A DNA stretch of 64,000 bases from assembly GCA_964575305.1 (NCBI GenBank), contig CAZNPG010000003.1, forward strand, positions 1 through 64,000, read 5' to 3'. Both the position numbers and the translations under genes were made by a program. The notes beneath the pieces are model-generated. The model was not told where the DNA came from. It did no database searches and was given only the letters and a program-made list of their open reading frames with translations. Source of the stretch: TMED112 sp964575305 (GTDB lineage: Bacteria > Pseudomonadota > Gammaproteobacteria > Magnimaribacterales > TMED112). Positions 17,700 through 24,982 of the stretch are shown here, one piece after another. The stretch's first letter is position 1. Each line of letters begins with the position of its first letter.

Positions 17700-18206
17700 A
17701 TGTATAAAAAAATATTAGCACTTCTATCATTAATAGTAATGGTTGGTTGTAGTTCCAACCCCGTAAGCGTAGAAAAAGTCAGTACTTTTAATCTTAACGA
17801 TTTTAATACTTATATGGTTGCAATCTCTGATAAAAGTGAAGATGTAAAAGTTAGCCCATTTACTAATGCAGGCTTTAAGAAGGAATTTGGTGAGCAATTT
17901 CAAAATTTAGGCTTAACAGAAGACTTAGCAAAACCAGATTTCAAAGCAGTTGTTTCACTTTCTGTTGAAAAGAAAAACAAAAGAAGAATGGGCAGAAGAA
18001 ATCCATACTACTATGATCCATTTTATGATGATCATCTCTACGACAACGAAAGATCTTTTTTAAGGCTTACTTTGTATGATGCTCAAACTGGTGATCCGCT
18101 TTGGACAGGTCTAAGATCTACAAACTATGTTGATTCAGAGCTTAAGTTAAGTCCTGAAGAAATATCAAAATACGTTGATAGTTTTTTAGCTGAGCTTGTG
18201 AATTAA
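17700..18206 (+). CDS. DUF4136-like lipoprotein
   Basis: 168 aa with a lipoprotein signal peptide ending MVGC (Cys17). The rest resembles the DUF4136 family: a PDFKAVVSLSVEKK strand, a tyrosine-rich YYYDPFYDD loop and the LTLYDAQTGDPLWTG segment near the C-terminus, where family members have a similar 'D-x-x-TG-x-x-x-W-x-G' pattern. Function unknown; such proteins sit at the outer membrane. Monocistronic, convergent by 4 bases with the next gene. Confidence 0.7.
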   Translation: MYKKILALLSLIVMVGCSSNPVSVEKVSTFNLNDFNTYMVAISDKSEDVKVSPFTNAGFKKEFGEQFQNLGLTEDLAKPDFKAVVSLSVEKKNKRRMGRRNPYYYDPFYDDHLYDNERSFLRLTLYDAQTGDPLWTGLRSTNYVDSELKLSPEEISKYVDSFLAELVN

Positions 18207-18790
18207 GGCACCAGCCAAAAACTCTTTAACTTACCTTTGGCATCCCATTTGAATTTGCACCTTCTATGGCCTTGTCTCTGCAGATATAAAAACTCGAGAG
18301 AATCATAATATATCTCAATGGTGCAGAAATTTTTATAACCATCCTCAACACTTATATCTTTCATATGGAAATCGTATAACTCAGGTTTATCTGTTTTAGT
18401 GCTTGAGCCATCTTTAACTGAGTAACACTTTTTAGAAATTGCCTGTGATTCTTCCCAAGCTTTCTTGGATGATTTGTTTTTATGATTTATTTTTGCTTTA
18501 CCTGTTAACCTGATTTGTGTCTTAAGATTCGGATCATAACCAATAACCGAAATTTTTTTATTTACTTTGAGTTCCTGAACTTTATCTGATCGAAAATCTG
18601 AATGAAATCTAATTACACGTTTAGAAGCAATATGATCTCTTAGAACCATGACTCTTGATGAAATTTCATTGCCACTTAATGAGCTAATTATTGGAGTATG
18701 AAATAAAGAATCTCGATTCTTTATACCATCTTTTAATAAGAAGTTAGCTCTTTTAAGAATTTCACTCTTGTTATTAAAATTCATATGCAT
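18203..18790 (-). CDS. Pyridoxamine 5'-phosphate oxidase-like FMN-binding protein
   Basis: 195 aa with the split-barrel flavin fold of PNPOx-like proteins. SRVMVLRDHIASKRVIRFHSDFRSDKVQEL is the FMN-phosphate side (residues about 45-75), followed by IRLTGKAKI, and the C-terminal QGHRRCKFKWDAKGKLKSFW resembles the Arg-rich end of pyridoxamine oxidase. It looks like the Alr4036-type subgroup rather than PdxH itself, so the substrate is unknown. ATG at 18790; a second Met two codons later (MNF) is an equally good start. Divergent from the next gene by 52 bases. Confidence 0.7.
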   Translation of the reverse strand: MHMNFNNKSEILKRANFLLKDGIKNRDSLFHTPIISSLSGNEISSRVMVLRDHIASKRVIRFHSDFRSDKVQELKVNKKISVIGYDPNLKTQIRLTGKAKINHKNKSSKKAWEESQAISKKCYSVKDGSSTKTDKPELYDFHMKDISVEDGYKNFCTIEIYYDSLEFLYLQRQGHRRCKFKWDAKGKLKSFWLVP

Positions 18791-18842
18791 CAGTCTAATC
18801 TAAGTTCATTCACATGCGTAATTTTTGCTTTAGAATACTACT

Positions 18843-19502
18843 ATGAGTCAACCAACGAGAATACCACCTAGAAGAAAATCAAAGGGTGATGGCCAAGTAA
18901 TGTTTAGTGCACTATTGGTAGTTATTGTCATAGCAGCATTAATTGGCATGTACTTCTATATCGAAGAGCAGAAAAATAGTAACAGTAGCGCATTAATTGA
19001 AGTAGCCGAGAAAATTGAGGTCATTGAAGGCAAGCTCTCCATAACAAATGAAGATTCAGAGCAAAATATGGAAACAATGTTGGATCAAATAGCTTTCTTA
19101 GATAAAGAAGTCAGGAAGCTTTGGGGTCACAGAAAAGGTTATTTGGACAATTTCAAGAAACAAGAAAGTAAGACCACACAAAATGAAAAGAATATAAGAG
19201 ATCTTAATGCTGTATCTCTTGGTCTTGAAGACCAGCTCACTGCAATTAATCAGAAGATCAAACTTGCAGAAGACCTTCAGCTTAAAATCACCTTAGTTAC
19301 GAATGAACTCAATAAACAAAAAACATTTATTGAAGAGAATCAAGTTTCAATTGATGCAGTTGATTCATATAGAAGACAAAACAATCAAAAAGTTGCTGAT
19401 GTCTTAAATAGACTTAATGGTCTAACGAGAGATTTGCAAGCATTAGAAAAAGAACTTAAAGAAATGGAAAAGGAGATTAATGGTGAACAATCTACTGAAT
19501 GA
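18843..19502 (+). CDS. Membrane-anchored coiled-coil protein, unknown function
   Basis: 219 aa that I do not recognise. Proline/arginine-rich cytoplasmic N-terminus (TRIPPRRKSKG), one membrane helix (residues about 20-40, VMFSALLVVIVIAALIGMYFYI), then almost continuous heptad-like coiled coil to the end, interrupted near residue 93 by DKEVRKLWGHRKGY. By the positive-inside rule the coil is periplasmic. The last 23 bases overlap a small membrane-protein gene. It could be a cell-envelope spacer or division-related protein, but nothing in the sequence proves it. Confidence 0.65.
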   Translation: MSQPTRIPPRRKSKGDGQVMFSALLVVIVIAALIGMYFYIEEQKNSNSSALIEVAEKIEVIEGKLSITNEDSEQNMETMLDQIAFLDKEVRKLWGHRKGYLDNFKKQESKTTQNEKNIRDLNAVSLGLEDQLTAINQKIKLAEDLQLKITLVTNELNKQKTFIEENQVSIDAVDSYRRQNNQKVADVLNRLNGLTRDLQALEKELKEMEKEINGEQSTE

Positions 19503-19695
19503 AACTTTTTTTAAAGTATTCTTGGTTGTCTGTCTAATACCAGTAGTAATTCTGGTTGGGAAAGCCTTTTTACTCCTATCACCAATAGTTTTCTGGGTTC
19601 TGGGTTATATGGCATTCAAAAAGGGCAATCAAAATGAAACAATTATGTGGGTTATTTTTGCCGTTTTAGGTTTAATACTCGCTTTTGTCATATAG
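19480..19695 (+). CDS. Small membrane protein, unknown function
   Basis: 71 aa with two or three hydrophobic helices (FFKVFLVVCLIPVVILVGKAF, IMWVIFAVLGLILAFVI) and a charged turn KKGNQNET. The ATG at 19480 lies inside the coiled-coil gene; a GTG one codon later is an alternative. Its tight coupling to the coiled-coil gene and placement just before tRNA-Leu suggest one transcription unit. No family recognised. Confidence 0.5.
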   Translation: MVNNLLNETFFKVFLVVCLIPVVILVGKAFLLLSPIVFWVLGYMAFKKGNQNETIMWVIFAVLGLILAFVI

Positions 19696-19710
19696 AATAT
19701 GCAATCTACC

Positions 19711-19795
19711 GGGGATGTGGTGGAACTGGCAGACACGCTGGATTTAGGTTCCAGTGCCGAAAGGCGTGGGGGTTCGACTCCCTCCATCCCTACCA
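19711..19795 (+). tRNA. tRNA-Leu (anticodon TAG), CCA encoded
   Basis: Class II tRNA. The acceptor strands GGGGATG (19711-19717) and CATCCCT (19785-19791) pair, with one G-U. The D-arm is GGTGGAACTGGCAGACAC-like. The anticodon stem CTGGA/TCCAG encloses loop TTTAGGT, giving anticodon TAG. A long variable arm (GCCGAAAGGCG) and a T-loop GTTCGACT follow. CCA is encoded at 19793-19795. The sequence around it can also be read as protein, but that reading is spurious. Confidence 0.96.
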
Positions 19796-19815
19796 ACTTT
19801 GTTAAAATAAAATTT

Positions 19816-19953
19816 ATGAAAGATGAAGACTTAATGAAATTAAGTGAGCATTTTTTTGAAAAGTGTCCAACGGAAGCAAGGAATTTTTTCCATCAGATCC
19901 TTACTAAATTGGATGAAATCGAAAAGAAGCTCGATGATTTAGAATCAAGATAG
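19816..19953 (+). CDS. Possible 45-aa helical protein
   Basis: Short frame starting at the ATG at 19816, 21 bases after the tRNA-Leu CCA end. The product (MKDEDLMKLSEHFFEKCPT, then a charged amphipathic helix ending LDEIEKKLDDLESR) is acidic and probably fully helical. There is no obvious Shine-Dalgarno sequence. Codon composition is like that of neighbouring genes, and the only support is its coding-like amino acid pattern. It could be translated from the processed tRNA 3' trailer transcript, or be noise. Confidence 0.35.
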   Translation: MKDEDLMKLSEHFFEKCPTEARNFFHQILTKLDEIEKKLDDLESR

Positions 19954-20052
19954 ACTCAATAATAGCTATCATTTTTAATGCAAATTAGACCTTAAAGAGG
20001 ATATGTTTTCTACTTGCTCTCCACCAACTTTTTATTGATTAAAACTTTTTTT

Positions 20053-20096
20053 GTTAAGTATGCTTTACATTCAATTAATGTTAAGTATACTTTACA
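20053..20096 (+). promoter_or_regulatory. Two direct operator-like repeats upstream of XRE cassette 1
   Basis: GTTAAGTATRCTTTACA occurs at 20053-20069 and again at 20080-20096, exactly 27 bases apart. The second copy contains the perfect palindrome AAGTATACTT (20083-20092). The repeats end 20 bases before the membrane-protein start and 12-14 bases before AAGGAG. A 12-of-13 match to AGTATACTTTACA lies upstream of the paralogous cassette at 56174-56186. I infer binding sites for the XRE regulator encoded at 20662-20880 (autoregulation). Confidence 0.6.
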
Positions 20097-20116
20097 GTGT
20101 AATAAGGAGATCATAG

Positions 20117-20650
20117 ATGAATTTAAAAGAACAAATACAAGAACTTAAAGATCTTGTCATAAATATCAGTATAGATATCAGCACTGAAGATGGTTTATCT
20201 TCTGAAATTGAAACAGCTTTTACTCAAGCACATGCTGGTGATGGTTGGTTCCATGGTGTTTTGGCCCTTGGCATTCCCTATATGGGCATGTTAATTCCGA
20301 TTGTTATTGTTTTTATAGTTTTTTACTTCCAAGCAAAAGAAACTCGAGAAAAATACAACGCCATGATTGAGGTTAGCAAGAATGTTGATGATCCAGCTGT
20401 TGCAGAAGACTTATTAAATAGTTTTAAAGAAGAGAAAAAGAGTCCTCGTGATTATAGAAGAGACGGGGTAACCACTTCTTTTACAGGTATCGGTTTATAT
20501 CTCTTTGGTGAGTTTTTCCTTGGCTCAATTCTAAAAGGTGTTGGTGCCCTTGTTTTCACTATAGGTATTGGGCTTATTATTGCCGGCTATCTTTATCCAA
20601 GAGAGAGCGAAGAGATCAATAAAGCGGTTGAAGACTTTGAGAAAAGCTAA
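20117..20650 (+). CDS. Three-helix membrane protein of an XRE cassette (DUF6249-like)
   Basis: 177 aa. An acidic N-terminal region (residues 1-45) precedes a first membrane helix (VLALGIPYMGMLIPIVIVFIVFYF). Then comes a cytoplasmic segment (QAKETREKYNAMIEVSKN, about residues 75-115) and two closely spaced C-terminal helices (FTGIGLYLFGEFFLGSIL, GALVFTIGIGLIIAGYLY). The arrangement resembles the DUF6249 group; that name is tentative. Good Shine-Dalgarno AAGGAG. Followed after 11 bases by an XRE regulator. It may be the output of the switch, but its role is unknown. Confidence 0.7.
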   Translation: MNLKEQIQELKDLVINISIDISTEDGLSSEIETAFTQAHAGDGWFHGVLALGIPYMGMLIPIVIVFIVFYFQAKETREKYNAMIEVSKNVDDPAVAEDLLNSFKEEKKSPRDYRRDGVTTSFTGIGLYLFGEFFLGSILKGVGALVFTIGIGLIIAGYLYPRESEEINKAVEDFEKS

Positions 20651-20661
20651 CCGAGTATATT

Positions 20662-20880
20662 TTGGGTAAAGATCATAGAAAACTACTCAATAATCTAGAA
20701 ACTATCCGTATGTCTGCTGGTCTAACCCAGCAGGCACTCTCCGAAAAAGCTGACGTTTCCAGAGTAAGCATTAATTCAATAGAGAATGGTGTTTATGTTC
20801 CTTCTGCTGTTCTTGCACTAAAAATAGCAAGAGTGTTGAAGTGTTCGGTTGAAGATATATTCCAATTACCTAAAACCTAA
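20662..20880 (+). CDS. XRE-family helix-turn-helix regulator (YozG/COG1476 type)
   Basis: 72 aa consisting of a single Cro/CI-type HTH: LETIRMSAGLTQQALSEKADVSRVSINSIENGVYVPS followed by ALKIARVLKCSVEDIFQLP. It begins with TTG. The start is supported by its paralogue at 56834, which begins ATG and reads MGKDHK against MGKDHR here. Small regulators of this type are usually paired with a membrane protein gene and control their own operon; here the pair is the gene just upstream. Likely binds the repeats at 20053-20096. Confidence 0.85.
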   Translation: MGKDHRKLLNNLETIRMSAGLTQQALSEKADVSRVSINSIENGVYVPSAVLALKIARVLKCSVEDIFQLPKT

Positions 20881-20926
20881 AACTCTAATAATTTGACACT
20901 TTTCTTAATTTTTCCGAGGATAAGTT

Positions 20927-21292
20927 ATGAATAGAATCTTAAATATAGCAACTTTTACAGCTGGTTTTCTTTTTTTCATTAATGGAGTTATGTGGCTTAT
21001 TGCTCCAGCTGCTTCGGCAGAAGCATTGGGGATGTCATTGTTATCTGGAGAGGGATTGAGCACACAGATTGGTGATATAAGTAGTTTTTTTCTTGTTCTA
21101 GGTAGTTTCATACTTTTGGGAGCTTATACGAAGCAGAAACATTGGTTTTATGCGCCTATTGCATTATTAGGTTTGGCAGCAATTTCCAGAACTATTGCAT
21201 ATTTATTTCATGGAGCAGATTTTTCGACTGATAAAATTATAGTTGAGATAGTAGTTGCAGCATTCTTATTGTTTGTTGTTAAGAAGGCCTGA
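20927..21292 (+). CDS. Four-helix membrane protein (DUF4345-like)
   Basis: 121 aa with four predicted membrane helices (ATFTAGFLFFINGVMWLIA, FFLVLGSFILLGAYT, APIALLGLAAISRTIAYLF, IIVEIVVAAFLLFVV). Layout and the small-residue pattern resemble DUF4345 proteins, and a second protein of the same shape is encoded at 29142-29531. Preceded by CGAGGA as ribosome-binding site. Function unknown. Its 3' end faces DUF2805 with 5 bases between. Confidence 0.65.
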   Translation: MNRILNIATFTAGFLFFINGVMWLIAPAASAEALGMSLLSGEGLSTQIGDISSFFLVLGSFILLGAYTKQKHWFYAPIALLGLAAISRTIAYLFHGADFSTDKIIVEIVVAAFLLFVVKKA

Positions 21293-21297
21293 ACTTT

Positions 21298-21558
21298 TTA
21301 CTTAGATTTGATTTTGTTATTGTCATAAGACTGATGACGGCCAACTTTAAATCCTCTTAAAGAGGCATGTTTCGTTTTTCTGCCCTTAACTCTTTTTTTC
21401 CAGACTAAGAATGAGCCAGAATTTAATTCCTTTTTCATTATTTCTTTAACTTGGGATTGATTTATATTGAACTCTTTTTTAATTGCTTCAAAAGGAGTCC
21501 TGTCTTCCCAAGCCATTTCAATAATTCTTGATAGATCTTCTTTATTAAACTTAATCAT
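21298..21558 (-). CDS. DUF2805 / TIGR03643 family protein
   Basis: 86-aa basic protein. The N-terminal LSRIIEMAWEDRTPFEAI, the helix NINQSQVKEIMKKEL and the C-terminal FLVWKKRVKGRKTKHASLRG are the conserved signature of this small family, common in marine bacteria. The first half looks like a helix-turn-helix, and the basic tail could bind nucleic acid, but no function is established. Its start is 40 bases from the divergent oxidoreductase gene. Confidence 0.85.
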   Translation of the reverse strand: MIKFNKEDLSRIIEMAWEDRTPFEAIKKEFNINQSQVKEIMKKELNSGSFLVWKKRVKGRKTKHASLRGFKVGRHQSYDNNKIKSK

Positions 21559-21598
21559 CTGATTGAAAAAACTCTTTTGCCAACATATATATATCTAT

Positions 21599-22240
21599 AT
21601 GAAGTATCTTGTAGCAGGTTCAACAGGCCTAATTGGAAAAAACCTAATAAATATCCTTTCGAAGGATAGCCCAGTTACAGCTTTAACCAGGAGAAATTTT
21701 AATTTCCCAGATAATGTTACTGAAAAAATAGTTGATTTTGATAATGAGTATGATTTACCAAGAGCTGATCATTTATTTATTTGTCTAGGCTTTCCTGTAG
21801 AGTTGCTTGATTTAGTAATTATGCGCAAATCTGTCAAAAAACTTTTCTATAAAGTTGATTATGAATACGTGTGTAATCTTGCAGAAAAAGCTAAGAGTTC
21901 AGGCATAGAGAATCTGTCAGTTGTCTCATCAGTAGGAGCAAGCAAAAACTCATTTAATTACTACTTAAAAACTAAAGGTTTAATGGAAGAGCAGCTCAAA
22001 GATCTGAACTTTCACACACTTAATATCTTTCAACCAAGTCATTTATTAGGAAAAAGAGAAAAACCAATTGGTCATGATGTAAAACTATTTGAAGATATCA
22101 CAAATGCTACTGGAAACTTATTATTTGGCCCTTTTGCAAAGTTTAAAAATGTTCAAGCAAATGAGATAGCAAATTTGATGTTTGAAAAATCAAAAAATTG
22201 TAACAAAGGTATTAATTATTTTAATAGAATGGATGTATGA
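21599..22240 (+). CDS. NAD(P)-binding oxidoreductase, HTATIP2-like (atypical SDR)
   Basis: 213 aa starting at the ATG at 21599, which places the beta1 strand and dinucleotide motif at the usual place (MKYLVAGSTGLIGKNL). A longer frame back to a TTG at 21563 adds only an unlikely leader. The family marker VSSVGASKNSFNYYLKTKGLMEE contains the Y-x-x-x-K pair. NIFQPSHLLGKRE is also typical of the group. Substrate unknown. Overlaps the dehalogenase gene by 4 bases (ATGA), so they are probably co-transcribed. Confidence 0.8.
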   Translation: MKYLVAGSTGLIGKNLINILSKDSPVTALTRRNFNFPDNVTEKIVDFDNEYDLPRADHLFICLGFPVELLDLVIMRKSVKKLFYKVDYEYVCNLAEKAKSSGIENLSVVSSVGASKNSFNYYLKTKGLMEEQLKDLNFHTLNIFQPSHLLGKREKPIGHDVKLFEDITNATGNLLFGPFAKFKNVQANEIANLMFEKSKNCNKGINYFNRMDV

Positions 22241-23124
22241 GCATTCTTAGGACCCCAGAGTCTAGATTTGAAAATTTAAAAGATTTTAATTTTAAGCCAA
22301 ATTATTTTGAAGTTTGCCACGGCGAAGACAAATTAAGAATGCATTATCTGGATGAGAATTCATCATCTAAGGATGTTGTGCTTTTACTGCATGGTGAACC
22401 ATCGTGGTGTTATTTATACCGAAAAATTATTCCGCATCTTGTTGAGGCTGGAAAAAGAGTTATAGCCCCTGATTTAATTGGGTTTGGAAAATCAGATAAA
22501 TATAAAGAAAAAGAAGCCTACACTTATGCAAATCATATTGACTGGGCCTCACAATTATTTGATCACTTACAATTAGATAACGTAATTTTATTTGCACAAG
22601 ATTGGGGTGGTTTGATTGGTTTAAGACTGCTTACTGCCCAGCCAGATAAATTTAGTGGGCTAATCGTCTCCAATTCAGGTCTGCCAGTTGGAATAGGAGC
22701 AACTGAAGGCTTTAATCAATGGTTGAATTATAGTCAGACAGTTGAAGATTTTAATTCTGGAAAAATTGTCTATCAGGGCAGTATGAAAAAGCTAGATGAA
22801 GCAGAAATAGCGGCCTATAATGCACCATTTCCAGATGAAACTTATAAAGCAGGTGCAAGAGCATTCCCATTGCTAGTGCCTATCACTAATGCCCACGATC
22901 AAGTGAGAGAAAATATTGAAGCTTGGGAAATTTTGAAAAATTTTTCAAAGCCGACACTAGCAATCTTTGGTAAATACGATATGTCTTTTAGGGATCAAGA
23001 TAAATATATCATTGAAAAAATTCCAGGAGCTAAGGGATTGAATCATAGATGGATTGAGGCTGGCCATTTTTCACAAGAAAATCAACCCGAATTGATTGCC
23101 AAAGAGATAATAGATTTAGTTTAG
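22237..23124 (+). CDS. Haloalkane dehalogenase (HLD-I-like alpha/beta hydrolase)
   Basis: 295 aa. Nucleophile motif AQDWGG gives Asp122 followed by the halide-binding Trp123. The oxyanion segment is HGEPSW (52-57), the acid is probably Asp248 in FGKYDMSF and the base is His277 in AGHFSQE. W162 in the cap (FNQWLNY) is a candidate for the second halide-stabilising Trp, as in subfamily I. Such enzymes hydrolyse carbon-halogen bonds to an alcohol and halide without cofactor. An Asp nucleophile with adjacent Trp argues against an ordinary esterase, but epoxide hydrolase cannot be fully excluded. Coupled to the HTATIP2-like gene. Confidence 0.85.
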   Translation: MSILRTPESRFENLKDFNFKPNYFEVCHGEDKLRMHYLDENSSSKDVVLLLHGEPSWCYLYRKIIPHLVEAGKRVIAPDLIGFGKSDKYKEKEAYTYANHIDWASQLFDHLQLDNVILFAQDWGGLIGLRLLTAQPDKFSGLIVSNSGLPVGIGATEGFNQWLNYSQTVEDFNSGKIVYQGSMKKLDEAEIAAYNAPFPDETYKAGARAFPLLVPITNAHDQVRENIEAWEILKNFSKPTLAIFGKYDMSFRDQDKYIIEKIPGAKGLNHRWIEAGHFSQENQPELIAKEIIDLV

Positions 23125-23714
23125 AAATATTCAGGCATTTCTCTCAAAGCTTCCTTGCCCCAAAAAATTTGATTGTTGAGAAAGAAAGTTGGAACTCCAA
23201 ATGCACCAGCATTTACAGCATCTTCGGTATTTTTGATTAGTTTTTGTTTAACTTCTGGGTCTGAGGTTTTTTCAATAATTTTTTCGCCTTTGAGACCAGA
23301 TTTATTTAAATGATCAATGAGAACTTCTGTATCTCCCATATTTTTTTTGTCTTCCCACATACCTGCAGCAATCGAGTTTATGTAGTCAATCAAGAAACCA
23401 TCTTGCTGGGCAACTAGAGCTCCTCTCTGCATCGTTAGCGTATTGATTGGAAAATTCGGATTAAAGCAAAATTTTTTTAGTTTATGAAGCTCAACAAAAC
23501 GTTTTATTTCTACATCAAAATAATTAAATTTATTTGGGATATTTGCATTAGAAATCATTGGTGGCTGGTTATTTGATAATTTATGAATACCGCCTAATAA
23601 ACAAATTTCATAATCAAATCTAACTTGGTATTTTTTCTCGTAATCAGGTATTACTTTATGACAGAGATAGCCGTTGGGACTAGCGATATCAAATATAAAT
23701 TTAATGGTAACCAT
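23121..23714 (-). CDS. DsbA-family 2-hydroxychromene-2-carboxylate isomerase-like protein
   Basis: 197 aa, kappa-class GST/HCCA isomerase fold. The N-terminal beta strand and SP motif (FIFDIASPNGYL) replace the CxxC of DsbA, and the C-terminal GAFGVPTFFLNNQIFWGKE is the conserved cis-Pro and last-helix region. Known members isomerise aromatic-degradation intermediates or conjugate glutathione; the true substrate is unknown here. Converges on the dehalogenase gene with a 4-base overlap. No signal peptide. Confidence 0.85.
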   Translation of the reverse strand: MVTIKFIFDIASPNGYLCHKVIPDYEKKYQVRFDYEICLLGGIHKLSNNQPPMISNANIPNKFNYFDVEIKRFVELHKLKKFCFNPNFPINTLTMQRGALVAQQDGFLIDYINSIAAGMWEDKKNMGDTEVLIDHLNKSGLKGEKIIEKTSDPEVKQKLIKNTEDAVNAGAFGVPTFFLNNQIFWGKEALREMPEYF

Positions 23715-23770
23715 ATTTGTGTAAGTAATTTAATATTATCTTAAGATTAAACTATAAATTGAAGAATATT

Positions 23771-24493
23771 GTGAAAAAAGGATCAGTAATAATTGTTGGT
23801 GCCGGACCAGGTTTAGGTTCAAGCCTGGCTAGGAAATTTGCTAAAGAAGGTCATCATGTCTTTGTTGCAAGAAGAGAACGAAATGCAGCAGCTTTGGATG
23901 AGCTTTGCAGTGAAATCAAAAGCAGTGGTGGTAATGCGACAGCCATTCCAACAGACGCCAGGGAAGAAGACCAAGTAATTAATTTATTTTCAAAGGCAAA
24001 GGAACATGGCCAGATTGAGTGTGTAATTTTTAATATTGGCGCAAATGTCTTCTTTCCAATCAAAGATACAACTGCCAGAGTATTTAAAAAAGTTTGGGAA
24101 ATGGCAACTTTTGCTGGTTTTTTGGTTGGCAGAGAATCAGCCAAGCACATGAAAAATAATGGTACTATCATTTTTACAGGTGCAACAGCTTCAGTTAGAG
24201 GCAGTTCTGGTTTCAGTGCTTTTTCATCTGCTAAATTTGGTTTAAGAGCATTATCTCAGTCACTTGCAAGAGAGCTGGGACCAAAAGGAATTCATGTTGT
24301 TCACACAATCATTGATGGAGCTATTGATCACCCCTGGATCAAAGAGAATTTTCCAGATACATATAAACTCAAAGAAGTGGATGGTATTTTAAATCCTGAT
24401 CTTATTGCTCAAACATATTACAATCTACACTTACAAGAAAAATCTGTATGGACACAAGAAATTGATTTGCGCCCCTACATAGAAAAGTTTTAA
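23771..24493 (+). CDS. Short-chain dehydrogenase/reductase with Tyr-to-Phe active site
   Basis: 240 aa from the GTG at 23771, which puts MKKGSVIIVGAGPGLG at the normal SDR beginning; a TTG at 23759 would add four residues. Cofactor motif GAGPGLGSSLA. The usual Y-x-x-x-K reads F-S-S-A-K in FSAFSSAKFGLRALSQSLA, so the catalytic Tyr is Phe, as in an SDR subgroup I know with GFAAFASAKF-type motifs. Substrate unknown; catalysis may be altered. Followed 2 bases later by the MazG-like gene. Confidence 0.8.
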   Translation: MKKGSVIIVGAGPGLGSSLARKFAKEGHHVFVARRERNAAALDELCSEIKSSGGNATAIPTDAREEDQVINLFSKAKEHGQIECVIFNIGANVFFPIKDTTARVFKKVWEMATFAGFLVGRESAKHMKNNGTIIFTGATASVRGSSGFSAFSSAKFGLRALSQSLARELGPKGIHVVHTIIDGAIDHPWIKENFPDTYKLKEVDGILNPDLIAQTYYNLHLQEKSVWTQEIDLRPYIEKF

Positions 24494-24495
24494 TT

Positions 24496-24912
24496 ATGAG
24501 TAAAGAAGTAAAAGAATTTTTTTCTACCTACACCGATTTTGTTACAAAAGTTACAAGCGAACCGAGCTTGGATCTTAAAGCATTAGAAAAAAGTCTTGAG
24601 GAGATTGAAGATAAATCACCTATAGAGTCGGCAAGACTACTTACAGCAGCACTTGGCTTAGGAAGTGAATCAGGTGAATTTGTTGAGATAGTAAAAAAAA
24701 TGTTTCTTCAAGGCAAACCTCCATCCGAAGATAATATTTTTCATATGAAAAGAGAGCTAGGGGACATTATGTGGTACTGGGTAACAGCTTGCGCAGCCTT
24801 AAAACTAGACCCTTTTGAAGTGATTAGTGAAAACCAAGAAAAATTAGAAGCAAGGTATGGAGAGAAGTTTGAAGTTGATAGAAGCGAAGTAAGAAAAGAA
24901 GGCGATCTCTAG
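24496..24912 (+). CDS. MazG-like nucleotide pyrophosphohydrolase
   Basis: 138 aa, all-alpha NTP-pyrophosphatase. Metal-binding acidic residues are in GLGSESGEFVEIVKK (E-x-x-E type) and KRELGDIMWYW (E-x-x-D), the two hallmark helices of the MazG superfamily. Members hydrolyse (d)NTPs, often modified ones, to monophosphates. A single-domain copy, so not full MazG. Only 2 bases separate it from the SDR gene. Confidence 0.85.
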   Translation: MSKEVKEFFSTYTDFVTKVTSEPSLDLKALEKSLEEIEDKSPIESARLLTAALGLGSESGEFVEIVKKMFLQGKPPSEDNIFHMKRELGDIMWYWVTACAALKLDPFEVISENQEKLEARYGEKFEVDRSEVRKEGDL

Positions 24913-24982
24913 CCAAAACCAAAATAAAGCATATTTTCCCTAGAAAGTTTATAATTTAAGAGCTTAAACAAGGGGTCAAAAG

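Noticed and set aside
19699..19953. 84-codon open frame from a start at 19699
   Set aside because: Its first third is read straight through tRNA-Leu(TAG); only the part from the ATG at 19816 has any coding appeal.
19711..20116. Integration site at tRNA-Leu
   Set aside because: No integrase and no duplicated tRNA 3' end found downstream; following genes look chromosomal.
20893..20926. TTGACA (20893-20898) as a promoter for the DUF4345-like gene
   Set aside because: No acceptable -10 element at 16-18 bases; spacing leads into the ribosome-binding site.
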